Part shown: piece by piece, positions 36,601 through 48,766 of the stretch
Layout of the letters: every line of letters starts with the position of its first letter
Position numbering within the stretch: the first letter of the stretch is position 1
Origin: Zonotrichia leucophrys gambelii
Lineage: Eukaryota; Chordata; Aves; Passeriformes; Passerellidae
Assembly: GCF_028769735.1 (NCBI RefSeq)
Contig: NC_088176.1
Coordinates: 21,265,501-21,329,500, forward strand
Direction of reading: 5' to 3'
Length of the DNA: 64,000 nt
Position numbers and translations under genes: made by a program
Notes under the pieces: model-generated
The model's input: the letters and a program-made list of their open reading frames with translations, nothing else
What the model was told of the DNA's origin: nothing
Database searches by the model: none

Positions 36601-39422
36601 ATCTCTGCTCTTTGAGTTAATCTGAAAAAATCCCCCACATAAGGCTAAATGCCCATATCATTATCATTGTTATTCTTGTTTCAGCCCTTAAGAGGCACTG
36701 GTCACCAGACCCAGCTGTGCAGGATGTGGGAGTATAAACCCATTTGGATCCTGGTAGGTGCTTGGCATGCAGGTCCCTGGTATCTCAAACGCCAGTCTGA
36801 CCACTGAAGAACTGTGAGATTCATTCTCAGACAGGTAAAAAAGTTGCTGGCTTAGAAAGGAGGAATTCTTACTTCCCTTTGTAAGAAATGAGGGAGCTTA
36901 ACTGAGGGTGGAGTGACAGATATATAAATTCATTCAGTGCTTCTGAAGACATTTATCAGGAGTAAAATAAAGGTATTTTGGGGTCTTTAATCAAGAGTGC
37001 TGACTTTCTTAAAGATTTTATCTTAATAGTTAGTAATATGTGGTGTTCTTGAAAGGATTTTTCTGTTTTAGATCACTAAGAAGAGTTCAGTTTTCTCTAA
37101 AGATTTTTTTACATTAATGTTCCCAAGTGCAGACAAGAAAAGGCTGAAGCTGACTTGGATTCAGATCCATATTTTCTTGATTCCCTTACCTCCTTTTCTT
37201 CCCTCAATCACAAAAGCCTTATGAAAAAGCTTGTATGGCATTATCCATCTTCTAATCATCCTCCCTGGGACATTGTCCTGCAGGATCTGTGCTAGGCATG
37301 AACTAACTTGTCAGCTTGCTACAAACACGGGCAGGGTAACTGAGGACTACCACCCTATTTAGATAAAGAAACCTAAAATAGGGTGTGGCTGATAAGATTG
37401 CTGAGTCTTCCAGAACAGACCTGTGGGGAATCTCATGGCAAAACCTCAGAACTCAGCAACTGTGCTCTCAGGCTGAGGATCTGTCTGGCACAAACCTTGT
37501 GTGCTGCTGCATCCTGTTTGCTGCCTCAGTATAGGCCAAAGGTGAAAGCTTTTTGGAAGGCCTTTTCTTCTGCCAGAAGTGATTAATGGAAAGCAGACGG
37601 CCAGCAGGTCAGAATAACAGCTTGAGTGCCAGGATCCTGCCAAAAGAAGTATCCTTGTGCAGTAGGATTTCTGAGCACTGGCTTTTGTCACTTGAACATC
37701 TGTATCCTGCTCTGAGGATTTCAAAGCACATCTGAGATTCATCCTCGTGGAAAATGAAAGCACAGTAGGTCCCAGGCATGCCAAAGATTGCAGTGGGCTT
37801 AATCAGACAAGCCCATTATACTGCTCTGGCTTCTCAGAGAGCTTATTTAAAAGAGTGAGAATATCTTCAAATAAGTGTCCTATACATAAATTCCCTGAGC
37901 TGCAAGAAATCAGGACTACAACAAAAGAAAATAAACACATTACTAATAAAGCTGCCTGGAATGAGGGACTGAGTAAAACTAAAAAAAAATCACAAACAAA
38001 AAACCCCAAAACAAAACCCAGCCTCCTCCCCCTCTACCCCACCCCCCCAAAATAATCAAACCCAAAAAACTGAGAGAGAGGGAAAACAATGTTTGTGCAA
38101 TAGTTCTTGGTCCCATGCATCATGCAGTCTAAGCCAGCTGACAGAGCCTGATGGGATGGGAGCTGCAGGCAGTGCCAGCTGCAGAGGCAGGGAGAAGACA
38201 AGGCTGTGCATGGGTTGGCAGGCTGGATGCTGCACAGGAAGGCAGATGTATCAGAAAGCATCCACAGCAACATTTCACACTACTGTAACTGCAACTTGTG
38301 TCAGAAGAAAGCTGCCAACTATATTGAAAATGCTGCTGGAGGCTGAAAGCCTGGAACAGAATGTGCCCCTCCTGGGCATGACCCCAGCTCAGCTGAGACA
38401 CCCCAGGATGGAGTCCTACACAACATGACTCATGTTATATTTGGCACTCAGCACAGCTAATCTTATGCTATAGTGCTGAACAAATGTTTGCAGCCATATA
38501 ATGGTGCAAAGTGCAGAAGTTCACTGTATCTGAATCAGTCATCCTGGGCTGGGCTCGTGGATATACAACCTGGAACTGCATTTGATTAATGCAAAAGCCA
38601 TCTTTATTTTAGGATTTTTGGTTTCATTTTTGTTGCTTCTTTTTCATAACCTGAGAAATTGTCAGAAATATTGGATATCACAGGGTTTGATTTTCAAAGG
38701 GTAGATGCTTCGTCCCTTCCTGGCTTGAAAGTGTTTGAAAAAAACCCTCTTTATTCACACTTGCAAAGTGCAGATATTTCATTTACTGCTGCTGGGTGAA
38801 TTTTCAGTGGTGGCAGGACTCTGGGTGATGATGCCACCAAGCTGAAGCATGTTTGGCTGCTGCTTGAGGGAGCTGTTTCCTGTGTCTAAACAGGACCAAG
38901 ATCACCATGTAAAGCATTTCACAAGCTTTATCTTTGTCATTCTTTAGCTTCTATTTTAGTATTCTGTATAATAAATCTTATATTATTATCTTCTGATCTC
39001 ATTACAGTCTTCTCCTATGAATGTCTAATCTTGGTGGATGGATCTAACACATTGAAGGATGACTTTTGGGTAGCTGCTGATTTAATGATACTGGAAATAC
39101 AGAATTGCCAACACCAACCATGAGACTCCCTGCATAGCTGAATTTCTATTTCTTCTATTACTTGCAACCTTGGTACAGCAAGATCTTTTTTTTCCTTTTT
39201 TTTCTCTGAAATAATTAATCTATCTGGGTTATTCTAATTAGTAGCTTTCTATTGCAGTCATAAAGAGTTACAAATTTTGTCCCTCTTACCAGGAGAAATA
39301 GGGAGAAGCTGTATTATCAAGAAAGCCCAACACCTGAAGCCTGACTCAGAATTATAATTTCTGTGGTTTGTTTGAATCTCCAAGCCTGTCTGCAAGAAGA
39401 ATAGAAGTATTGAAGTAATTTC

Positions 39423-39440
39423 TTTTTTTTTTTTTTTTTT
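39423..39440 (+). repeat. Poly(T) tract
   Basis: Eighteen T in a row, possibly the A-tail of an old minus-strand insertion. No element body was recognised beside it. Confidence 0.6.
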
Positions 39441-40698
39441 CACAAGGATACCTGAGGTGGGATAACTTAAATCAGTTTGGCACATGGGACTGAAGACCTG
39501 AGAAGTCAGGTCTTTAGTGCAAATAAGACAATAGAGAGAAAAGTTTCTAAGTTTCTCAACTCCTGAAATGCACAAAGTCAAATATCCATTTACTGAAGCA
39601 TACCAAAACCATTTCTATTTCTCAATTTCATGGGCCCTGTCAAACAAAAATGCATGGATTCACACAAGGAGACCCTTGGATGTGCTGGATGACTGTAATA
39701 CTCCAATGTCAGTGTCACTTAGGAAGCATAACCAAGCTATTGACGTTCACATGGAAAATACATTTGTAGTCAACCACTGCAGAATAGCAGGGTTTATATT
39801 ATGTTTGGTAATTTTCTAAAATGTTGGAAGCTATTTCAGAAAAAAATGTTCAACTTGTTTCAAAATATATATTTTTACTACGTTCATGAACTTAACATGC
39901 AGTGTGTACCTAAGTTTTAATCAAAATGCAGCTGGAAATGTGAAGTTAAAAAGTATATAATAATTTATTGAATTGAATTGTAGTTCTTTGCTATATTCTA
40001 TTTCTTAAGGTTATATTTTCTGTTTGAATTGTGTGAGTTGTCTGGAAACTTTCATCCTGGATCTGAAAACATCCTACCAGAAAACTTTATCTCTACATGA
40101 CAAAAATGGAGCAAAGGCTCACTTCTCTCTCTGAAAGGATTCCTTCCTTGTGATCACTCCTTATGATCAATGAACCACGTGCTATTTCTCTATATATGTC
40201 CTGGCTAGCCTCTTAATGTTTATTACTTCCTTAATCTGTTGCTGGGTTAATTGAATCATTGGCCCATGTCCTGCTGTGAATGCCCATGCAGAGACAGAGC
40301 TCTGTTTGGTTGACAGCCCTCAGTGACATTTTTTACAAATATGTATTTTGTGGATCATTACTTGTAGAGCTTTGTCCTAAAGATCTGTCCTGGGTTCTGT
40401 AAGTGACAAAGATGAAGTGAGTGACACTGAAATTTTCCACAGCTTGCACCTGTGAGCCCATCTGTAACCACACACTATCCATTTTCCACAGCACAGGCTT
40501 TTCAAGTCCCTGCAGCATATTGTATCTGAAAGGCAGCAATTTTTAGCAATAGCTATTTCTACTGGTAGGCAGCAGCATCAGACAAATGTCTCTCCAAACC
40601 ATAGTGTAGGAGAAATTTTTGAAATGTCTGAATTGTAAAAATGTGGTGAATGTGTTCTGAGGGTGGGAAAAAGGGCTGCCTAGACATGTCTTCCTTCC

Positions 40699-40728
40699 AA
40701 ACCACTTCCTTCCACTAGGAAGTGGTTT
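40699..40728 (+). repeat. Perfect stem-loop, 12-base arms and 6-base loop
   Basis: AAACCACTTCCT, loop TCCACT, then AGGAAGTGGTTT. The arms are exact reverse complements. The AGGAAGTGG core on each arm also resembles an ETS-factor site. Confidence 0.85.
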
Positions 40729-41958
40729 AGTTTTATTTTAGAATGGTACATGATTTCTCCTGGTGGTTTGGCTGTATACAAATAATATGACCTCTTTAGA
40801 CTGTGATATGTCATATTGTTGTACCTCTCTTGTTTCCTTTGAATGTGGAGGAATTTAGTGTGTGTATATTTATAAGCAATATCTTATCTTTCTATTACAT
40901 GCTATGATAGTCTTACACCTGGGTATGCAAGTTTTTCAATGTGACATTAAAAAATAAAAGTTGTAGTTATATAAGGGTTGGAAAGCAGGACAATTTTTTC
41001 AATTTTCACTTTGTGCTGGGCTGTACAAAAGAGGTCAATGTCATTACTCCCTTTTTGAAGAAGGACAAAGATTCTTAAAGAGAAGTGAAATTAATTGCTT
41101 GAGGTAGACCTGTAGTAAAGCCCTGATTTCTTCATTCTTGTCGGCAGACACCTTTGCCCTTAGTCCTGTCACAGTTCATTATTCCCTTGTATTTGTACTT
41201 ACTCATGCTTGTGCCTTTGGATTTTGCACCCTTTTCTTTTTCCTCCTGAACAGAGAAGGCATTTAGGGTTCTTATGCTCCTGAATGGTTATATGTAGGGA
41301 CTGTCCATTCTGCTCAGCACCACAGCCAAATTTACAATACAAGGTTAAATGAGAAATCTCATTTCACTGTTTCAGCTGTGGGATGCAGTGTGCACAGGTG
41401 CTCTGGGGATATGGCTGAGACCAATTACATTAAGAGCAGAGATTAAGTGTGTGCCTCCATCAGTATGCCCGTAACAGAAATCAATTGCCAGACTGTACCA
41501 GGGGAGATCCTCCTCAAGTTTATAGGTTGAGTGGGTGAATTTTACTAGACAGCAAAAGGGCAATTTTTTCATTTGATATCTGAAATACCCACCTCAACAT
41601 GAAATACACAGAGCTGTCTCAAATCATTTTAAGAACTATTTCAATTGGGCAAACAGCATTTTTCCTTATATAGCACTGAACATTTTAATTAAAACTTCAG
41701 AAAATATGTTCTGACTTACACAAATTTCTGGACTAGAATCTCCAATGTAATTAAATAAAAATGAATCAATGAAATAATGTATTACTAAAATAAGATATTT
41801 ACTGCTGGTGATTAGGTGGATCTAACAATAAGAACCACTATCATGAGCTCTGCTGCACTGAGTCCAGCACTGAGCACCTGGACACTAACTAGAACATGAC
41901 TACATATACACTCAAATTTCTGTGAAAGACGAAAAATCTGCCACAGGTCCTTTTTTTT

Positions 41959-42000
41959 ATGTGTGTGTGTGTGTGCGCATGTGTGTGCGAAGGTGTGTGT
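41959..42000 (+). repeat. GT microsatellite, interrupted
   Basis: A TGTGTG run broken by CGCA and CGAAG interruptions. It gives rise to spurious Cys/Val-rich open frames. Confidence 0.85.
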
Positions 42001-42239
42001 TCTATTATCTCATATTCAAATGAAAATGCAACTATTAAAGAACTGGATGAATCACAATTGCTGGCAAAGTTTGCTTACGTTCCACATGCCGTGGAAGGGT
42101 GTGGACTACACAGTTTTTCAAGAAAATCATGCAGGAAGAAAAAGTAATAAATTCGCTACTTTTATATTTCTTTGCATGACTGCTGTCAGAATACAGCTGT
42201 AGATAAATGACTTCTTGTAGGTTTGTCCTATCACGACAA

Positions 42240-43030
42240 GCCTCCCCTCGCAGGTAAGCAGCATGTCAGCTTGCTCCGGGTAAAGTGCAGCCGATCCCAG
42301 ACCAATGGGTTTTCCGTCAGCCCCGCGGGCGCTGTCCGGGAGCGCAGGAACACTCGGTGTGCTCCGACCCGTCAGTCCGCTTTAGAAAGGCGGTGCCATC
42401 AGCCCGGGCTCCCTGTGTGTCGCCGTCTCCCCTTCCAGAGCCTGGGCTGTCTCTCGGCACTCCCAGCACCGTCTCGGTGGCGCAGCCGGCCGGGAACGCC
42501 TGCCCTCCGCTGCTGCTGCCGCGCTCCCGCAAGGCAGCGCCCGGGGAATGTCGGGGAATGATGGGAATGACGGGAAATGACGGGAATGAAGCGCTCAGAG
42601 AAGCGTCGGCCCTGCCGGGGCTGTAGCACAGAGCGGCAGCGTTCGGCCGGCACTTCACCCTGCATTCCCGCAGGATAGAACCGGGGCTACGCCGCGCTCC
42701 TTAAGGCTGTGGATCAGCTCACGGCTGGTGCCGGGCATCGCACCCAAAGCCGAGCGCGACAGCCGCCGCAGCTGCGGGACCCGCTGGCCAGCTCAGCCTC
42801 GTCCTGTCCCACAGCACCAGCATCCTTCCCACGGCACATCTGCTTCCAAGAACCTCCGCTTTCCCCTCTGATCCATGGATCTTCCTTTCCCCAGCCAGAG
42901 GCGATGGTGCCTTTCGGCCACCGGAGCCAAGGCACGATCCGTGTCACAGCTCAGGCAGCCTGGCCCGGCTGGAGCTTCCTCGAAGTCCGAGCCCATTTGG
43001 GGCAGGAGCTCAGGTTCCAGCAGCCTGAAC
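42240..43030. promoter_or_regulatory. Isolated CpG island, no gene assigned
   Basis: About 0.8 kb of GC- and CpG-rich DNA between the SAMD8 3' region and VDAC2, more than 4 kb from either CpG-island promoter. It has a CCAAT-type ACCAATGGG at about 42301 and an internal minisatellite. Several overlapping frames are open on both strands, as expected from composition. It may be the promoter of an unannotated noncoding transcript or an orphan regulatory island. Confidence 0.5.
42543..42590 (+). repeat. GGGAATGAC minisatellite
   Basis: Five imperfect copies of a 9-10 base unit (GGGAATGTC, GGGGAATGAT, GGGAATGAC, GGGAAATGAC, GGGAATGAA) inside the CpG island. Confidence 0.8.
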
Positions 43031-46000
43031 CCCCAGCCTGGCTGTTGTACATGGCCTGCCGTCACCTGCTGTGCTTGTAAAGCCTGCCACAAACAGGCAC
43101 CTTAGAAAGAGAGGTGACCTTAAGAAAGACCTACTTTCAGGGAGAAATTGTGAAGTGCAGATTGGTATGACAGCAAATATTATTAGGATTTTAGCATTGT
43201 TAGTTTTTTAAAGAGGGAAACTTAGTCCTTCAAAAGCAAATGGCCAACATGTGCTGTTACTGTAGAGATGCTCTCAGGTTTAGAGCTGTACATCAGAGCA
43301 GTTTACAATAAAGACCATCATCAGAATATTCTGAGCACAATAAGGACACCCTGTAAATAATGTGAAAGGTTGTGAAGCCAGGATTGCACTTTTTTTCTTT
43401 GGAGAGGGATTTGCCTATTTTCTGCTCCCCCTCTCCAAACCCCCTTCTGAACACAGAACAAAACTCTTGGGCACAGTCCCCTGCATGTTCCTCCTCCATG
43501 GCTCAGCTTTGCTTTGTTTCCACCAAGTTGTTATTTACAACATTTAAGTTTAACCGTGGAGTGGCTTCAGTGAGAGACAAGGCCATAAAAACATTGCCCA
43601 ACGTCTTGTGCACGTGTGTCCCTCACTGGGCCAAGCTATACAAGGAGAAAAGCAGTGTCCTGGAGGCAACCTAATTCTTTTCAGCAAGGCAAGTACAGTC
43701 TTGGAGGCCTTTTGCTCTGCAGCGTTAATTCCTTTGGTGTAAAGTGTGCTGGGTTTTCTAAGACCTGTAATCCTCAGTCAATTTCTTACAACAGAAAAAT
43801 TTGTAACCTCTAAAACTAAGTGCCATGCATCCATTTGACACAGTAACTGCTACAGCCTTCACCATGAGCAGGAATGTCAACAATACAGTAGCTGAGTAAC
43901 TGGTCTCATATTTATTTCAAGTGAGAACTGTTGCACCAATCTCTCAAACCTATTGTTTGGCATAAGTGATTTGGAACGCTTATGCCATCATACCTGGGCA
44001 TATCTCTTTGAGCTTCTCAGTGTGCTTTGCATTAATTGTTGTGTTTTGCTTAGAGCTCAGCATCTAATTGTGTGATTGCCCCACCCTTTCTTGAATTTAT
44101 CTCCTGCAAGGAATGAAGCCTATTAATTAACTTATTTCTGGATGTCAGGACACCTGATGGTTTGTAAATCTATCAGGAATATAAAAAATGTCTTATTCCT
44201 TGAAGATAAAAAAGCCCCAACAAAAGAAGGCAATGAAAACTGCAAGAAAAAGAAAATTTAAGGAAAATATTATTATCAATCAAATTAAAAATCAGAAGAA
44301 TGAGTAAGTACAGGCTCTTCTGCATGGGGTTGTTTTATATTTCAGTTTCTTCTTGCTCTTCAACAGAACCTTTTCCACATCCTTCTTATTATTTATTTGG
44401 GAATAAGATGCTTTAGTATTGAACATGTACTAGAAGAGTGTGCAGAATCTCCAAAGGCCACAGTGTCGCCACAGGTAGGATTGGATTTTTAGTTTGCTTG
44501 ACTTGTAGAGCCATGGACAATCACCTTTCATTAGTTATGTAGTTGTAAGGTGCTCTCTGTCTCCATTAGTCTTAGTAGGTATTGCAAACAAGCTGGCTCC
44601 CTTGTTGACTTTCTCAAATTTGGTTTCTGTTTACTTTCTGTAATGGGTCTAATGCTGGCTAAATGCCCATGCACTAGAAATTATTTACTCATTTCCTGCT
44701 CTGAGATATGGATTAGGAGGAGGAGGGCAAAACAGGCTCAAAACTTTAAAGGGTATAAAGAAAACTTTATTAACAAAATTAAAAGGAAAATAATAAGAAA
44801 ATCAGAATAAACCTTCAGAACACTTTTCCTCCCTCCACACCCTCTTTTCTTTCCTATTGACAACATGAAGAGAAAAAACCTGGGACTTCCAGTCAGTTTA
44901 TAACCTCTAAAATAGTCTTCAGTTCTCTTAGAGAGGGGAGTCTCTCTTGCAATGCTATGGAGACTCCTCCACAGTAAACAGTTCTCTCCTGGCTTTTAAT
45001 TTCCATGAATAGCAGCTGCCTGGAAATCTGCAATCGTGAAGTCCCTCCCATCTTTTTTGCAGCCTTCCCACAGCTGCATTCATGGGCCATGCCAACTTAT
45101 TGGGGTGCTATTTTTAAGGATGAGCTGTTCTAGCATAAAAACAAGTTTTTTTAATCCATCTCTGGGAACAGAGATTTTCTTCTTCTGTTCCTTGGGAAAG
45201 GTTTCTCATTTCTCTCTGTTTAAACTTTTCATTGGATCACAGCTACTGCAACATCTGCTTATTTCAACACTGATGGTTCTGCTCATGGCTGTAGTTAGAA
45301 CACGGCATCTACCCAACGCATTCTCTGAATTCCAGGGAAAAAACCAGAGTTTGATATATCAAATACACCTTCACCATAGTTTTACAAAAAGAATTTCAGC
45401 CCAATTTTAAGGCATCTAGTCAATCCCCTCCCATCGTAGAAAAGTACCCTTGGCTTTGTTTGTTCTGAATTTGTTTCTTGGTAGCTTCAACTGTTTTCCA
45501 CCCTTTCTCTGCTGGTTACAGTTTCATAATATGAAACTGTATGCTATATGCCCTAAAGAAGCTTGTTTCAGAATGAGGCAGCTGTTCTTGCTAGACCTTT
45601 ATTAAGGCTTCTCCACCGAATCATCAACTGGAGATCTGCATCCGGAGGGGAGAGCAAACAATGACTTCAGGCTCATGTCAGAAGTGAATGTAAGTTATCT
45701 GAACTGTGTGCTGGACACTGGGACGTACTGCAGACACTTGCTCTCTTTTTGTTGCTCACACAGACTACTGCAGTAATTGTGATTTTAAACTGTGGAGAGA
45801 GAAGCAGAGTTTGTGTTCAAATGGCAGTAAACTTGCAGTGACCTGTGGGTTGTTTTTCTCCAAGTGGTGCCAGTAAAACAGGTGATCTGGTGTCGTTTAT
45901 ACACAAATATGGCTGTATTCACAGAAAATGGTAACAGTTCAACTGCAAGTGGCCCCTAAACCTGAGAGCTGCTGAATTTCAACAGAAAACCAGCCCATTC

Positions 46001-47340
46001 ACAGGAAGTGCACCTACATAGGAGTGTGTGCTCTAAATGGTATGAGGGGATTCCTAAGAAGGAAGGTCCAGAGTAATTCAGAAGGCTTGCTATTGCAGGC
46101 CTGAAGCTGTGCCTTTTTGGTGCTCTGAGCTTTAGCAGATATGCTGAGAGGAATAAGGCATGGTTGTACAAGGCAGGGGCAGGGCAAGAGTGAGTAACAA
46201 ACACTGGCAGGCAGAGGCTGTTGCTACAGAACCCCGGAATGCAGAGGAGTTTGAGTGCTCTTGTCTGTCTCAGATTATTGCTTCTGCCTTGTCTCACAAA
46301 GCAAGTGATTAATTGATTTTTTTCTCAGGGCGGGGCAGTAATTGCTTTCCTAGATTGCTAAAAATAAAGCCAAACCATTACTAAAATATTAATCTTTAAA
46401 GGGGGGGGGGAAGCAGAATGCTGATGTGTCCTATAAGCAACTGAACTTTTATCCAGAATGGATTTATAGTACTGGTAAGAATAATAAATGCATGTCTTTA
46501 AATAATGAGCAACCTATTCCACAATCTATTTTTACTTAATCAGATCTCTGTTTATTCCGAATGTATGTTTCCATGTACAGTAAGACACACTGGGTTTCTT
46601 TTCCTACTGTTATTTCTCAGTATGTGGCTTTCCTTCTTGATTCATCAACACGTATTTATCTGTGCAATGCCAAACTGTGTTAGTTAAAACTGTCAGAATG
46701 AAACATCTCTTGGGTCTCTTGGTGTGAAAGCAATGGACTTGCACACACACCAAGAAAATCTGTTGCTTATCTTTTACTATAGCAAGAAGGTGCTGACTGG
46801 CATTATGTTGGGCCTTGCTGCTAATCTGCTCTTTTCTTAATATCCTGGATAATTACTGTTGTACCATGTGTTCTGGGAAATGAATTGTGCTATTATGTAT
46901 TTTTCATATCACACAAATATATATTTTTCATTTGTAAATGAATTTCACTTTCTTGAGGAATTTGAGATCATGTCATAATCCAAGCAAGGAGAGAAGAATA
47001 TGAATTTTAGAAATGGCTGTTGTGCAGTTCCTTGGCCTTGCAATGGTCTGCATTGGTGATTCCTCCTGCAGAGCTCTGCAGAGGCTGCTGCACAATAGTC
47101 GTGTGACTGTGGTTTCCAGCTATGATTTATGGTCAGACAGCACTATCTAGGAAAGCTTTGAGGGTCATTGCTTCTCTTGGCCTGAGACATGCTGTGCTCT
47201 TATGGGGGGGCGTCTGTGGGTGGTGACTGGAAGAGGTAAAAACGGAGCTAGGCATTTGGAAAGTCTGTGGTAACTTGTCTGCAGGAGGCACGAAACGTGA
47301 TTTGATGGACTAGAACTGCCAGAGCAGCAATGGGAGAGCC
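43031..47340. other. Intergenic DNA upstream of VDAC2
   Basis: No gene recognised. It holds a 25-base near-perfect palindrome at 45517-45541 and a G-run at about 46401-46410. The block 44.7-45.6 kb has the feel of a dispersed repeat but could not be assigned. Confidence 0.5.
45517..45541 (+). repeat. 25-base palindrome with 11-base arms
   Basis: TACAGTTTCAT, spacer AAT, ATGAAACTGTA. The arms are exact reverse complements. Confidence 0.8.
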
Positions 47341-47349
47341 ATCCTGCAG

Positions 47350-48766
47350 ATGTCCCTGTGTGTCTGCGGCCTCGGGGCAGCAGCGGAGCGTGTGAGGTGC
47401 GCTGTGCTCAGTGGCACAGCGAAGGCGAGCAGCCCTGCGGAGCGATGCCGGGCACTGCGTCATAGCCCCGAGCTCCGCGGCCGCTGTTCCCTGGAGCAGG
47501 AAAAGGCTCCTGGGGCCTGTAAAGAGGAGCAGGGGCTGTGCCCGGCAAGCGCCACCGGCGCAGAGGCCCCAGCTCTCCGCGGCTTAAGGGCGGCTGCAGT
47601 CCGTGTGCCAGGCCGGGAGGCGGGTGGGCCCCGAGAGGGTGACCGGTAGCTTCTCAGGAAGGGCAGCGGCGCGCGGCTGCTGTTGTTTGTACAGCCGGCG
47701 GCCGCCCGTCTCCAAGGAGAGAAGAACGTTGCCCAGCAGGCCCCGGGGCGTAAGGATCCCGGGCGCGGCCGCTGCGGCCGCTGCGGAGCTCCTCCTGCCC
47801 CGCGGGCGGCCCCAGCCGCTCCGCCCGCCCGAGTGCACCGGCCCCGCCCGGCCTCGCCCCTTCGCACGGCCCGCCTTCCCGCAGGCCCCTGCCGCCGCCG
47901 GGGCTGCCCGGCCGAGCGCCTGCCGGGCCGCGGCGCCGCGGTCCGGCTTTAGGTTCGGGGCTGCGGCGCCGCCCGCGGCCCCCCGAGCTCTAGGCCGCGG
48001 GCGGCGGCGGCTGCCGTGGGGCCGGTGGTAGTGTGGCGCGGCGGGCGGGGCAGGCGGCAGGATGGGCGGCCCGGGCAGCCCGGGGTCCTCCGGGACGCCA
48101 GCGGCGGGCGGGCGGACTGGTGTCTCCTTCACTTCGCCCTCCAGTGCCCAAAGCTGCAGCAGCGCGGTCTGCCGCACCCCTGCACCCCCCCGTGACCGGC
48201 CCGAGCCCACCTGCCCCGACGACCGGCCACAACCAGCACAAGCAGGTGCCGGCCCCGGCCGCTACCGGCCCTGCGGGACAACGTGGGGGGGGGGGCGGGC
48301 GGGGCTCGCCTGGCGGCGAGCGGGTCCGGGGCCTCGTGGGCCGGGGGTTGCGGGGCCGCAGGCTCGTCCCAGCGCTCCCGGGTTCGCGGGGCGGGCGGGG
48401 GGCTCTCCGTGGCCGCTGTCCCCGCGGCCGGGCTCGGTTGCGCGAGGCGCGGCGGGGCGGGCGGGTCAGGCCGGGATGCCCAAGATGGCCGCGCCGAGCG
48501 GGTCGGTTCACCTTGCGGCGGGGCGGGCGGCGCGCCTGGCGCCCGGCCTGGGGCCGCCGCTCGGCCCGGCCCGCGCTGCGGCCGCATCCCGCTCGCCCCT
48601 CGCTGCCCTTCCCCTCCGGGAGGCGCTGCTTTGCTACCCCCGCCTCGCTTCCTGAGCTCGTAGTCCATTTCCAGGTCTTGTCCTTTAAGTTTCTGCATGG
48701 GCCTGGCCGATATTAGGCTTGCGTGTCCACCTCCGGTCTGTGAATAGAGAGACGGTTAATGCAAGG
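47350..48766 (+). promoter_or_regulatory. VDAC2: VDAC2 CpG-island promoter and noncoding first exon
   Basis: About 1.3 kb of very high GC and CpG content, without TATA. A YY1-type CAAGATGGCCGCG at 48481-48493 is a motif often found just downstream of housekeeping start sites. The sequence after it stays intron-free until a donor GCAAGG/GTAAGG at 48766/48767, so a noncoding exon of about 48.47-48.77 kb is proposed. A short upstream ATG overlaps the YY1 site. Other donor candidates exist (for example CAAGCAG/GTGCCG near 48246). All long frames here on both strands are compositional. Confidence 0.6.

Larger units (their letters stand above)
33670..42220. other. Intergenic DNA between SAMD8 and VDAC2, left part
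   Basis: No gene recognised. The 34.9-36.5 kb part is GC-richer than its surroundings and keeps open frames of 160 and 106 codons in tandem (35523-36005, 36070-36390), with no domain I know. Other contents are an A/C-rich tract at about 37980-38065, a T18 run at 39423-39440, a perfect stem-loop at 40699-40728 and a GT microsatellite at 41959-42000. Confidence 0.5.

Noticed and set aside
47584..48716. Frames of 208, 227 and 197 codons in the VDAC2 CpG island
   Set aside because: Same compositional effect as in the other CpG islands; no conserved motif.
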